From Scatavimonas merdipullorum (GTDB taxonomy: Bacteria > Bacillota > Clostridia > Oscillospirales > Acutalibacteraceae), in NCBI GenBank assembly GCA_018712865.1, contig DVGH01000034.1, positions 111,159 to 175,158 of the forward strand: a DNA stretch of 64,000 nucleotides, given 5' to 3'. Positions 18,008 through 26,223 of the stretch are shown here, piece by piece. Position numbers and translations under genes: made by a program. Each line of letters begins with the position of its first letter. Position 1 is the first letter of the stretch. The notes under the pieces were generated by a model that saw only the letters and a list, made by a program, of their open reading frames with translations, did no database searches and was not told where the DNA came from.

Positions 18008-19669
18008 TCAGGCAAGCACGGCGCCCGTGCTGCCCGATGTAACAAGCTTTGCATAACGCGCAAGATATCCCGTCGTAATCTTAGGCGGCCTGGGCTGCCA
18101 CTGCGCCCTGCGCGCTTTTAACTCCTCTTCCGAAACAAGCACGTTAATCGTATTTTTTTCTATATCAATCTCAATGGTGTCGCCTTCCCGGATCAGTGCA
18201 ATATTGCCACCCACCGCCGCTTCAGGCGACACATGCCCGATCGCCGCGCCGCGGGTTGCGCCGGAAAAGCGCCCGTCTGTGATCAATGCTACGCAGCTTC
18301 CCAGCCCGCTACCCATAATAGCAGAGGTCGGGTTGAGCATCTCCCGCATACCGGGGCCGCCCTTTGGCCCCTCATAACGGATCACAACCACGTCGCCCGG
18401 ATGAATTTTTCCTGTATAAATGGCATCCAGCGCCGCTTCCTCACAGTCAAATACACGGGCCGGGCCTGTATGGTGCATCATTTCCGCTGCAACGGCGCTG
18501 CGCTTTACTACGCAGCCATCGGGCGCAAGGTTTCCCTTGAGCACGGCAATCCCGCCGCTTTTGCTGTACGGATTTTCCACTGTACGGATAATGTCCGTAT
18601 TTTTAATCTCACAACCCTCTATATTCTGTCCAACCGTTTTTCCTGTACAGGTCATACAGCCAGTTTCAAGCAGTCCAAGCTTTGCAAGCTCATGCATAAC
18701 AGCATATACGCCGCCCGCCTCGTCCAACTGCTCCATAAAATGGTCACCGGCAGGCGCAAGGTGGCACAGGTTGGGCGTCTTAGCCGAAATACCGTTTGCT
18801 ATATCCAGGTCAAGCGCAATCCCACATTCATGTGCGATCGCAGGTAAATGCAGCATGCTGTTTGTGCTGCATCCAAGCGCCATATCTACCGTAAGCGCAT
18901 TTTTAAAAGCGTCCTCTGTCATAATATCCCGCGGACGAATATTCTCTTTTAACAGCTGCATAACCTGCATACCGGCCCTTTTTGCCAGCTGCAGACGCCG
19001 CGAATACACCGCAGGAATCGTCCCGTTGCCGCGAAGGCCCATGCCAAGCACCTCTGTCAGGCAGTTCATGCTGTTTGCCGTAAACATACCAGAGCAGGAA
19101 CCACAGGTAGGGCAGGCTTTGTTTTCATATTCATCCAGCTTTTGGTCGTCTATTTCCCCAACCTTATACCTGCTTACAGCCTCCGACACTGTGGAATAAC
19201 TGATCTTTCTGCCGTCTACTGTCCCTGCAAGCATGGGGCCGCCGCTTACAAAAATACAGGGTATGTTCAAACGGGCCGCCGCCATCAGAAGGCCGGGTAC
19301 ATTTTTGTCACAGTTTGGTATCATAACAAGCGCGTCAAGCGCATGTGCTTTTGCCATAGCTTCTGTCGAATCTGCAATCAGCTCTCTTGTCACCAGCGAA
19401 TATTTCATACCCTCATGCCCCATCGCAATTCCGTCGCACACGGCAATCGCCGGGAATACAACAGGCACGCCGCCAGCCATGGACACTCCCATTTTAACGG
19501 CTTCTTCAATCTTGTCCAGGTTCATATGGCCGGGTACAATATCGTTTTTAGAACTTACCACCCCAACAATTGGCCTGCCGATTTCCTCGTCCGTCAGACC
19601 AAGCGCATGCAGTAACGCGCGTTGGGGCGCAGCATTAACAGATTTTGTAATGGTATCGCTTTTCATCAT
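18008..19669 (-). CDS. ilvD: Dihydroxy-acid dehydratase IlvD
   Basis: A 553-residue iron-sulfur dehydratase making 2-oxoisovalerate and 2-oxo-3-methylvalerate in branched-chain amino acid synthesis. Cluster-ligand and active-site motifs are PAIAVCDGIAMGHEGM, MIPNCDKNVPG, CGSCSGMFTANSMNC and TDGRFSGATRG, in family order. The start is ATGATG after AGGAGAG, so 19669 or 19666. Gene length is standard. It is the last intact core gene before the recombinase remnants and accessory cluster, and nothing suggests it is disrupted. Confidence 0.97.
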   Translation of the reverse strand: MMKSDTITKSVNAAPQRALLHALGLTDEEIGRPIVGVVSSKNDIVPGHMNLDKIEEAVKMGVSMAGGVPVVFPAIAVCDGIAMGHEGMKYSLVTRELIADSTEAMAKAHALDALVMIPNCDKNVPGLLMAAARLNIPCIFVSGGPMLAGTVDGRKISYSTVSEAVSRYKVGEIDDQKLDEYENKACPTCGSCSGMFTANSMNCLTEVLGMGLRGNGTIPAVYSRRLQLAKRAGMQVMQLLKENIRPRDIMTEDAFKNALTVDMALGCSTNSMLHLPAIAHECGIALDLDIANGISAKTPNLCHLAPAGDHFMEQLDEAGGVYAVMHELAKLGLLETGCMTCTGKTVGQNIEGCEIKNTDIIRTVENPYSKSGGIAVLKGNLAPDGCVVKRSAVAAEMMHHTGPARVFDCEEAALDAIYTGKIHPGDVVVIRYEGPKGGPGMREMLNPTSAIMGSGLGSCVALITDGRFSGATRGAAIGHVSPEAAVGGNIALIREGDTIEIDIEKNTINVLVSEEELKARRAQWQPRPPKITTGYLARYAKLVTSGSTGAVLA

Positions 19670-19949
19670 TTCACTCTCCTATCGGCATTCCTGCAGACCA
19701 TGTCCTACGCTTCCTCTACACTGGTATATCCAGCCTTTTGTTAAGCGTTCGGCAGCGGCTTCATCGCGGGGACAAAAGTAACCATCTTTTCAATCCATCC
19801 TAAACCTTCCCATATGTCATAACAGGTCTGAACAGCGTTTCTTCCGCAATCGCTATTTTTCTATAAATTCGCGCAGTTTTGCGGTGGATTGGAGTACAAA
19901 TTGGTGTAAATGGTGTATACGCTTTTTATCATCGCCTATGAAATGTCCC
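19670..19949 (-). other. Gap upstream of ilvD holding decayed sequence next to an integrase tail
   Basis: No intact gene is visible. After the integrase stop at 19950 a shifted frame stays open to a TAG at 19861-19863 and ends LREFIEK, which may be the original recombinase C-terminus. Nearer ilvD a short open frame contains GYFCPRDEAAAERLTKGW, which I cannot assign. No clear promoter, T-box or riboswitch for ilvD is seen. The attachment site of the old element probably lies here, but no direct repeat could be fixed. Confidence 0.35.
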
Positions 19950-20141
19950 TCACCCATTTGACACTTTATTATACTCATTTTTAAAATATGCGTCAAGACC
20001 CTCAAATTCGGACTGCCTCAGCTCTTTCGTCACATCAGTATAGATATTGAGCGTTGTTAAAATATCTTTATGACCAAGCGTGTCTTGAATCACCTTGACA
20101 TTCACCCCCGCTTTGTACATTCTTGTTGTAAAGGTATGTCT
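19950..20141 (-). pseudogene. C-terminal remnant of a Tn916-type tyrosine recombinase
   Basis: Read on the minus strand from 20141, the frame gives RHTFTTRMYKAGVNVKVIQ, then DTLGHKDILTTLNIYTDV and a stop at 19950-19952. These are the catalytic R-H..., LGH and terminal Tyr segments of Tn916/Tn1549-like integrases. Everything N-terminal of the RH(T) box is missing and the frame is closed by a TGA immediately upstream. The fragment is about 63 codons of an enzyme normally near 400. It overlaps the end of the excisionase frame, so a deletion has joined excisionase to integrase tail. The element can no longer integrate on its own. Confidence 0.85.
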
Positions 20142-20395
20142 TCATGAATGGCAGCTAAAATGCGAAGCTGCTTATCGAGATAATCAATGAACGCTTCCCG
20201 GATCACACATATCTGTGTACCGTTGTTCACAGTAAAAGGGCAATTTTCTTGCGTAATTATTTGACGGATTTTTGCCCTTCCGGTTCCGGTGTATTCGGCA
20301 GCTTCTTTAACGGTTAAAATCTTTTTTGTCCAAAACGGTGTGTTTTCACTTTGCTTTTGGAGTTCGACTTTGTAAGCCATAATTTTCTCGTCCAT
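20102..20395 (-). CDS. Excisionase-like DNA-binding protein with a deletion-derived tail
   Basis: A 97-residue protein. Residues about 20-76 (TVKEAAEYTGTGRAKIRQII... and CVIREAFIDYLDKQ) form a winged-helix excisionase domain of the Tn916 Xis type. The last ~20 residues (HEDIPLQQECTKRG) are translated from integrase DNA in the wrong frame, evidence of a fusion deletion. The ATG at 20395 follows GGAG at five bases; a second ATG lies at 20380. It is a remnant of an integrative conjugative element and may still bind DNA. Confidence 0.7.
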   Translation of the reverse strand: MDEKIMAYKVELQKQSENTPFWTKKILTVKEAAEYTGTGRAKIRQIITQENCPFTVNNGTQICVIREAFIDYLDKQLRILAAIHEDIPLQQECTKRG

Positions 20396-20405
20396 ATTTT
20401 CTCCA

Positions 20406-20605
20406 TCATATCAAATACATCTGCTCGATGTACTCATCAAAAATCCTGCGTTTAATCATTCTCCGGTTGCCTTCCCATAGAACAAACGGACAGTTAGCAA
20501 GGCTCGTCATCTCATAAAGCTTATCCCTGCCTATTCCGTATACTCTGCCGTTTCTCCCAAGTCTCCAATACCGTATTTACCTGGAAATGATGTAGCATGC
20601 AATAA
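20406..20605 (-). pseudogene. Frameshifted second excisionase-like remnant
   Basis: The minus strand encodes RDKLYEMTSLANCPFVLWEG and then MIKRRIFDEYIEQMYLI up to a TGA at 20406-20408, an excisionase C-terminal half. Its N-terminal half (ETAEYT...) is in a neighbouring frame, separated by what looks like a one-base deletion near 20550. A GGAGG and ATG about 20600 could be the old start. Only 10 bases separate it from the first excisionase, so two xis-like copies are in tandem. Confidence 0.65.
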
Positions 20606-20677
20606 AACCTCCACTTACTCTTGTATGTAGCATTATATTTTCATTCCTTAACTTTTTCTTTTTATGTTGTATTTTAA

Positions 20678-21436
20678 TCAATTTGTTTTTATCTGTAGAA
20701 ACCCCCTTACCGCCTCGGCAATTTTATTCACGGTCAGTTGCGCCAGCTGTGCACCCATTTCGTCGGTAACCCCTTGACATGAACTTAATGATCCACCGTT
20801 TTGCGAAATTTCGAGCGGGATAGGAAATGTATATATATCAGGATTCACAGTTAAGTCCCTGCTTTCCAAGCTAATAACGCCTGGAAGCAGCGTTTTCTGG
20901 TAATACATCATTAATGCCGTTTCGGCCCGACCAGCATGTTCAAACTTCCATCCGGCAAATTCCGGTATGATCTGTCTTATCTCCTGGTCGTCCAGAATGC
21001 TCCACCAGCTTAACGCCATCACTTTGATGCCATCAAGCAGCTGCATTCCTTTTATAATTTCAATCGCTTCATTGAGAAACGCTTCGTTTTCCCAATGAGC
21101 ATTTATAATAATGATCTGTTTAAACCCGGCCCGTAAATAACCGGTTATGATGTCTGTATAATATGCAATCAGTGTACTTCCCTTAATATATACAGTTCCG
21201 CTGAATTGGTCGCCGCCGCCGCTGTTCGGCTGGCTTCTGGCTCCATAAGATATGGTTGGGGCCAGAACGCCGTTCAGCAGATCGCTGACCTGTTGCGCTA
21301 TGGATTGTGCTAAATAACAATCAACACCGGTAGGCAGATTATAGCCATGCTGCTCAACAGAGCCCACAGGAAGGAACAAAATTTTTTCCTTCGCACATTT
21401 TGAAAGTTCAGTCCATGTCAGCTCTTCGTAACGCAA
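20678..21436 (-). CDS. Creatininase-family amidohydrolase
   Basis: A 252-residue metal-dependent amidohydrolase of the creatininase fold, which includes creatininase, MftE of mycofactocin maturation and FAPy-type deformylases. Metal residues are visible in PVGSVEQHG (E28, H30), TGVD (D39), INAHWEN and HAGRAET. The canonical NGHGGN is NAHWEN here. The start is a TTG preceded by AGGAGG at ten bases. It overlaps the flavin dehydrogenase gene by 19 bases. It is the last gene of the cluster; the substrate is not known, but cleavage of an amide, cyclic amide or peptide is expected. Confidence 0.8.
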   Translation of the reverse strand: MRYEELTWTELSKCAKEKILFLPVGSVEQHGYNLPTGVDCYLAQSIAQQVSDLLNGVLAPTISYGARSQPNSGGGDQFSGTVYIKGSTLIAYYTDIITGYLRAGFKQIIIINAHWENEAFLNEAIEIIKGMQLLDGIKVMALSWWSILDDQEIRQIIPEFAGWKFEHAGRAETALMMYYQKTLLPGVISLESRDLTVNPDIYTFPIPLEISQNGGSLSSCQGVTDEMGAQLAQLTVNKIAEAVRGFLQIKTN

Positions 21437-22275
21437 TTGCGGTCCACCTCCTCTTCAAAATAAATATATGGTTCTATTATTTGATGTAAGTTTTTCCATC
21501 CTCCCTGCAATATACAGCTACAGACTCCTACCAATGTAGCTCCACATTGCAGATACTCCTCTGCATCCTGACTGGAGAAGACTCCTCCGACTGCAATTTT
21601 GCACAAATTTATATCTTGAATGTCATACAATGCGCGCAAAACCAACGGCTTTAAAAAAGGACCGGTCAAACCACCGTAACATTTTTTATCGCCTGATGAC
21701 AGGCAGGCTGCCGGCAACGAATCGCTCACCGTAATCCCGTCCAGCCCCGTATCAAGAATACATTTTGCCATATCCCGGTTGAGCCGTTTCGACATACTGA
21801 CTACCACTTTGGCGATAACCGGAACTGGCACGGCTTTCCTGACGCTTGAACAGATTTTTTCCAGCTCCGCCAGATGATAGCAGGCCGGCTCCTCCCCAAA
21901 AGTAGGGCACGAAACTCCAAGCTCCAGTATTTCGGCCCCTGACCGCACCAAATACTCCGCCAATCCGGCAAATGCAGAAGGAGAATTTCCATGAATATTT
22001 GCTATGACAGGTTGCCCCTGTAACGCAGGCCAGTCTGCCGCCCATTCTGACGGAGACCTGGAGGAATACCCTTCCTGATTAAAAGTAATCTTATCAGGGA
22101 AATGCCTGATTCCCTGATAAGATTTTCTTTCACAGCTAATTGTTTTTGTTACGGCTGCACAAGCCCCCTGCTCAAAAGCTTTTTTGATAAGCGCAATGTT
22201 ATTCGTTAACGGGCCTGATGGAATTATAATAGGGTGTGGCAGCGTCCAGTTAAAAAAAGAAGTTTTTGCTTTCAT
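21418..22275 (-). CDS. Dihydroorotate dehydrogenase-like FMN oxidoreductase
   Basis: A 285-residue TIM-barrel flavoprotein of the PyrD class 1 / PreA kind. Visible features are IIPSGPLTNN near the N-terminus, the ILELGVSCPTFGEEP segment, GGLTGPFLKPLVLR, and the FMN phosphate site IAVGGVFSSQDAEEYLQCGA. The pyrC and pyrF of this genome are in the core region, so this copy is likely recruited for reducing or oxidising a pyrimidine-like or other cyclic substrate in the cluster. GGAGG precedes the ATG at 22275; a longer frame starting with TTG at 22299 is less likely. Translationally coupled to the amidohydrolase. Confidence 0.75.
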   Translation of the reverse strand: MKAKTSFFNWTLPHPIIIPSGPLTNNIALIKKAFEQGACAAVTKTISCERKSYQGIRHFPDKITFNQEGYSSRSPSEWAADWPALQGQPVIANIHGNSPSAFAGLAEYLVRSGAEILELGVSCPTFGEEPACYHLAELEKICSSVRKAVPVPVIAKVVVSMSKRLNRDMAKCILDTGLDGITVSDSLPAACLSSGDKKCYGGLTGPFLKPLVLRALYDIQDINLCKIAVGGVFSSQDAEEYLQCGATLVGVCSCILQGGWKNLHQIIEPYIYFEEEVDRNCVTKS

Positions 22276-22299
22276 TTTTCCTCCAATTTTACTCCACAA

Positions 22300-22791
22300 T
22301 TAATACGCGGCAGAGCAGCTCGTATTTATTCTTTTGATGGAATCAGCCAATAACGTCACATTATTTTCCAAATCATCGATTGGCACAATTTCTGCAACGC
22401 TTTCAAATATCAGTCCCTGTAGTAAAGCGGACGCATTTTGAAGATATAAGGGCTCGGCGATAAGGATGATAGGCTTCCCCATGGAAAAAGCCCATCCCAG
22501 CTCAATGCAAGCTCCGTCGCTGCGGATAAAGCCGTTGTCGTTATGTAACATCAATAAACAAAAAACATCACATTCCTTCATCCACTTATAATCCCTTCTG
22601 CATATTTCCTGGATGTTGGGTATTTCCGAACCGAACTTCTCTTCCATATGAGCTGAGAAAACATCTATTTCAGAGTTTTGCAGCGAATGAACAATTTTTA
22701 GAATTAAGGTTTTATCTTTATAATTCACTTGACGATCTGAATTTGAAATATTTTGAATCGGGCCTCCTAAAAATACACGTTTCCTATTCAT
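22300..22791 (-). CDS. Nucleoside 2-deoxyribosyltransferase-like protein
   Basis: A 163-residue protein of the nucleoside 2-deoxyribosyltransferase / DNPH1 fold. It shows RVFLGGPI at the N-terminus, a central CRRDYKWMKECDVFCLL and the DGACIELGWAFSMGKPI region with the expected catalytic glutamate. Such enzymes cleave or exchange N-glycosidic bonds of nucleosides or nucleotides. In an antibiotic-type cluster a relative (BlsM, MilB family) hydrolyses nucleotides to free base. Strong AGGAGG before the ATG. Placed upstream of the flavoprotein and amidohydrolase, which hints at handling of a base-like intermediate. Confidence 0.7.
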   Translation of the reverse strand: MNRKRVFLGGPIQNISNSDRQVNYKDKTLILKIVHSLQNSEIDVFSAHMEEKFGSEIPNIQEICRRDYKWMKECDVFCLLMLHNDNGFIRSDGACIELGWAFSMGKPIILIAEPLYLQNASALLQGLIFESVAEIVPIDDLENNVTLLADSIKRINTSCSAAY

Positions 22792-22852
22792 TTTAATTTT
22801 CCTCCTTTTTATATACCAATTTAAATCAAAGCCTTTTTCCTGTAAATCAAAA

Positions 22853-23506
22853 TTAACAGGAAACCAAAAGGCTTCTTTTCCCTATTAAGCATGCCAATAA
22901 TTCAGCCGCTGAATCAACAAGCCTGTCCGGCTTTGTTTTTACAAGATCGTTTTTGGGGACGTCTCCCCATGTAACCGCGACAGACCGCACACCAGCGTTG
23001 CGCGCGCACAGCACATCGTTTATTCCATCTCCCACAAAAATTGCATTTTCTTTTTTTACCGATAAAGCGTTCAAAAGAACAAAAACGCTTTCCGGATGAG
23101 GCTTTGGATTGGCAATATCATCGGAGCAAATCACCGCGTCAAAAAACTGCAACAAAGATAGCATCTGAAGGATTTCCATTGTCCGCTCACGGCTTTTTCC
23201 CGTACATAACGCACATTGATAGCCTGTGTCTTTACAGCTCTGCAATACTTCTGTCATCCCTGCGTGTAATTGAATCAAATGCTTGTTTTCACGGCTTACC
23301 TCTTCATATTTTTTGACCATGGAAACTGGCAATTTTATTTTTTTAAAAATATTTTTTAGGCTGTCTCCACTATGTCTGAAAAATTCATTATAGGGCGGAC
23401 TGCCTGTTCCGCCCACAGAAAAATACGCTTCCTTCAGAGCTTTTCTCTGGACCTGATGAGAATTAATGATAACGCCGTCGAAATCAAAAATGATCAGCTG
23501 AGTCAT
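22853..23506 (-). CDS. HAD-family phosphatase, RifM-like (AHBA pathway)
   Basis: A 217-residue HAD hydrolase. The nucleophile and acid are D8 and D10 in IIFDFDGV. Motif II is CTGKS, the lysine lies in ANPKPHPE and motif III is VGDGIND. The stretch EFFRHSGDSL matches the RifM-type phosphatases that accompany every known AHBA gene set. In rifamycin, RifM is thought to release kanosamine from its UDP or phosphate form. It follows the AHBA synthase gene by 13 bases, the same neighbour relation as in AHBA clusters. Confidence 0.82.
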   Translation of the reverse strand: MTQLIIFDFDGVIINSHQVQRKALKEAYFSVGGTGSPPYNEFFRHSGDSLKNIFKKIKLPVSMVKKYEEVSRENKHLIQLHAGMTEVLQSCKDTGYQCALCTGKSRERTMEILQMLSLLQFFDAVICSDDIANPKPHPESVFVLLNALSVKKENAIFVGDGINDVLCARNAGVRSVAVTWGDVPKNDLVKTKPDRLVDSAAELLACLIGKRSLLVSC

Positions 23507-23519
23507 TGTCTTTCATTCC

Positions 23520-24731
23520 TCACATCCTGCGGCATACAGCATGTTTTATCTTTTTTATTGCCGCGACAATCTCTTGTACATCCTGCCGGTCCCCTAACAA
23601 GGTGAAATGAGGGATCCAGATTACTTCCGATGCTATTTTTCTTGCGTTTGAAATATCGTTTAACTGTTTCAGCTCATTTGCGTCTATCCGGCTATGAAAA
23701 TCGTTTTGGCGAAAAAATGCAGTATCCGACAAAACAGGAAAACAAATAAACGCCGGAATTCCTTCTGCGATCAGACATTCTATAAAATCAGAACGGGACA
23801 GACCGTTGAAATGCGCCTGATCATAATAAAACATGTACATATAATGGGTAACTCTTGTGGCATATTCTTTTCGCCCCTGTGGGATAATCCCTTCAACATC
23901 GGCAAGAAGCAAATCAAGAAGCCTTGCGTTTTCTTCACGCTTTGCATTCATTTTAGGCAGCCGGTGAAGCTGGGCAAGCAGTATTGCTGCCGAAAATTCA
24001 TTCATACGGTAATTGGAGCCCAAAACACGATGCTCATATACACGATCACCCCGAGGCCTTCCAACACCATGGATAAGATACGCCTGCTCATACAGGTGTT
24101 TATGCCTGGTAATCACAGCGCCCCCTTCACCGCAAGTCATAATTTTTCCGTTCTGAAAACTAAAAATAGACATATCCCCATAGGAGCCGATCATTCTATG
24201 ATTGCACTGGCCGCCGTGCCCATGGGCGGCATCTTCAATGACCGCAATTCCATATTTCTTTGCTATGGAGCAAATTTGTTCCATATCGCATGCATGCCCC
24301 GCCATATGTACCGGGATAACCGCTTTGGTTTTTGGAGTAATTGCACGTTCAAAGGCCTCGGGCATCATACAAAAAGTTACCGGATCAACGTCGACGAGCA
24401 CCGGAGTTGCATTTACATATAAAACAGCTGAAGCGGTAGATATGAATGTTACCGCCGGAACAATGACCTCATCGCCGCGTTTAATACCAAGCGCTGTCAA
24501 TGCAAGCTCTATGGCATGAGTTCCGTTTGTCACCCCCAAACAGTAATCTACCGAATGTGCTTTTGCAAATTCCTCTTCAAAGGTAACTAATTTATCGCCT
24601 GTCATACGCCACCAATTCCCGCTCGATAATACTTCATCGATTAAGACGCGTTCGTTATTATCTGAATAGGGCCATTTGGGAAACGGCTTCGTTTTACTCG
24701 GTGTACCACCGTTGATTGCTAATTGTTCCAT
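23520..24731 (-). CDS. 3-amino-5-hydroxybenzoate (AHBA) synthase, RifK-like
   Basis: A 403-residue PLP enzyme of the DegT/DnrJ/EryC1 family. In known AHBA pathways RifK both aromatises 5-amino-5-deoxy-3-dehydroshikimate to AHBA and, with RifL, transaminates UDP-3-keto-glucose. The diagnostic segments are all here: WWRMTGD (40-46), VTNGTHAIELAL (67-78), PVHMAGH, EDAAHGHG (D167 binds the pyridine nitrogen), FSFQNGKIMT with PLP lysine K196, GRPRGDR and GSNYRMNEFSA. The QNGK box is typical of AHBA synthases, not of ordinary sugar aminotransferases. Its own ribosome binding site is weak. Flanked by RifM-like and RifJ-like genes. Confidence 0.88.
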   Translation of the reverse strand: MEQLAINGGTPSKTKPFPKWPYSDNNERVLIDEVLSSGNWWRMTGDKLVTFEEEFAKAHSVDYCLGVTNGTHAIELALTALGIKRGDEVIVPAVTFISTASAVLYVNATPVLVDVDPVTFCMMPEAFERAITPKTKAVIPVHMAGHACDMEQICSIAKKYGIAVIEDAAHGHGGQCNHRMIGSYGDMSIFSFQNGKIMTCGEGGAVITRHKHLYEQAYLIHGVGRPRGDRVYEHRVLGSNYRMNEFSAAILLAQLHRLPKMNAKREENARLLDLLLADVEGIIPQGRKEYATRVTHYMYMFYYDQAHFNGLSRSDFIECLIAEGIPAFICFPVLSDTAFFRQNDFHSRIDANELKQLNDISNARKIASEVIWIPHFTLLGDRQDVQEIVAAIKKIKHAVCRRM

Positions 24732-24842
24732 AAGATGCTATAATCATCCGCCGGCAGGCTGAAATGATTACATACTCCTTTCCTTAAAATAAAAAGTTAT
24801 CTGCTTTTTTACTGCCTGCAATTTCATATACCGATAAATTCT
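24732..24842 (-). promoter_or_regulatory. Intercistronic leader of the AHBA synthase gene
   Basis: This 111-base gap is one of the longer ones inside the cluster. On the minus strand it holds an excellent AAGGAAAGGAG followed one base later by ATGTAA (a start-stop pair) near 24770-24788. The AHBA synthase ATG at 24731 has only a poor site. No promoter or terminator is obvious. A regulatory role is a guess. Confidence 0.3.
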
Positions 24843-25325
24843 TCAAAGGATTCCCGTCCTGTTTTTAAGCATTGTTTCTTCTAAATAGCCATTCATTGCC
24901 TGAATTCCCATTTGATAAACAAAACCTCGAAACCCCATGATGAATCCAATTGCATGTTCCGTAAAAATACTTTCTGAATGCCAGCCGCCCCTTTGCATTA
25001 AATTTGTTAAATGCACTTCAATATAAGGAGTCCTTCTGGCAGTCAACGCATCAAGAACAGAAAAACCCGTTTTGGTAAAAGCCGCAGGATTGATTATAAT
25101 GCCGGCAAGCAACTCTGCGTTTTGCTGGATGAAATCCACAATAGCTCCCTCATGGTTTGATTGATAAAAAATCACTTCCAAATTTAGCCGGTCAGCATAC
25201 GCGCTTACAGATTTTTCAATGTCTGCCCAGCGTTCCTCTCCATAAACAGAAATTTCGCGGGAACCAAGCATATTTATATTTGGTCCGTTAATTACCGCAA
25301 CCGTCTGTTTCATATCATCATCCAT
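24843..25325 (-). CDS. Type II dehydroquinase, RifJ-like aminodehydroquinate dehydratase
   Basis: A 160-residue AroQ-fold enzyme. In AHBA pathways RifJ dehydrates 5-amino-5-deoxy-3-dehydroquinate. Motifs: INGPNINMLGSRE (R23), the catalytic tyrosine Y28 in SVYGEE, QSNHEGAIVDFIQ, INPAAFTKTG and VEVHLTN-like IEVHLTN. In shikimate enzymes the third block reads NPGAYTHTS with a catalytic histidine; here that place is lysine (K85). The frame overlaps the ROK kinase by 8 bases; a second ATG at 25313 is possible. Position inside the AHBA set favours the amino substrate over a housekeeping aroQ. Confidence 0.8.
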   Translation of the reverse strand: MDDDMKQTVAVINGPNINMLGSREISVYGEERWADIEKSVSAYADRLNLEVIFYQSNHEGAIVDFIQQNAELLAGIIINPAAFTKTGFSVLDALTARRTPYIEVHLTNLMQRGGWHSESIFTEHAIGFIMGFRGFVYQMGIQAMNGYLEETMLKNRTGIL

Positions 25326-26223
25326 TCTGTTTTAATTTTTTTGTAAATAAAAAGTACGCCCCATAAACGCCGCTGTATTCTCCCAGTTTAGCAGCTAATA
25401 TTACGGCTTCGCGTTTGAAACGCCGCAACTTGTCATTGACGCCGCGGCTTATTTGCCTGATAAAGATTTCTCCGATCTGGCTGGCTCCGCCTCCGATTAC
25501 AAAGTAAGGTACATCCAGACACATTACTAAGTTGAAAATTGCAGTACAAGCATATTCAACCGCCTTTTTCATACAAAGCAGAGCTGTTTTGTTGCCGTCT
25601 TCACATAGTGCTACGACCTGCTCCAAGGTACCGGCTTCTTCATATTCGCAGGCAGTGCAAAAATCATTCACTATGGCCGGTCCGGAAAGGTGTGCTTGCA
25701 GGCATCCTCTTTGTCCGCAGGTGCAAAGATCGTTTGTGCCGGTATCTACATGACCCAATTCTCCGGCAAACCCATTTTCTCCTATGAAAAGCCTGCTGTT
25801 TAAAATCAAGCCGCACCCTAATCCTGTACCAACAGAAAGATAAATCATATTTTTCGGCGGGTGATTTAACATGTAATATTCGCCCAATGCGCCGCAGTTT
25901 GCATCATCTTCTATTTTCACGGGTACCTGGTATGTCTTTTCTAAATGCAGTCCCGGTTGATACCCTTCCCAGCACGGATTATTAGGCCAGGCCGACACGG
26001 TTCCGTCATACCGGTCAACATTAGCTGCCAAAGAAAGGCCAATTCCCTTAAGCCCGTCTGTATATTTTTCAATAAGACTACAGATGTTTTGTTCTATTTC
26101 CTGACGAGGATCGCCGCAATGTACAAAAGGTCGTTTTCCTGTCTCTGAAGGGGTAACCATACGTTCTTTGAAAACTGCATATCTTATGTTGCTGCCTCCT
26201 AAGTCCAATGCAATATAATGCAT
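25318..26223 (-). CDS. ROK-family sugar kinase, RifN-like (kanosamine 6-kinase)
   Basis: A 301-residue ROK kinase. It has DLGGSNIR (7-14) for ATP phosphate, EDDANCGALGE with the catalytic aspartate, VGTGLGCGLI, GELGH, the zinc motif CTCGQRGCLQA and a VIGGG near residue 247. RifN phosphorylates kanosamine at O6, which transketolase then cuts to an amino tetrose phosphate for the aminoshikimate route. The WPNNPCWEGY segment resembles RifN. The GCLE glutamate common in glucokinases is Gln here. GGAGGG precedes the ATG. Located between RifL-like and RifJ-like genes. Confidence 0.82.
   Translation of the reverse strand: MHYIALDLGGSNIRYAVFKERMVTPSETGKRPFVHCGDPRQEIEQNICSLIEKYTDGLKGIGLSLAANVDRYDGTVSAWPNNPCWEGYQPGLHLEKTYQVPVKIEDDANCGALGEYYMLNHPPKNMIYLSVGTGLGCGLILNSRLFIGENGFAGELGHVDTGTNDLCTCGQRGCLQAHLSGPAIVNDFCTACEYEEAGTLEQVVALCEDGNKTALLCMKKAVEYACTAIFNLVMCLDVPYFVIGGGASQIGEIFIRQISRGVNDKLRRFKREAVILAAKLGEYSGVYGAYFLFTKKLKQNG

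Noticed and set aside
18233..19781. Several long plus-strand frames opposite ilvD
   Set aside because: Shadows of the conserved dehydratase reading frame; composition is unlike real proteins.
23520..24731. Plain sugar aminotransferase of the DegT family
   Set aside because: The QNGK lysine box, WWRM, GRPRGDR and NYRMNEFSA segments, and RifL/N/J/M-like neighbours, favour AHBA synthase.
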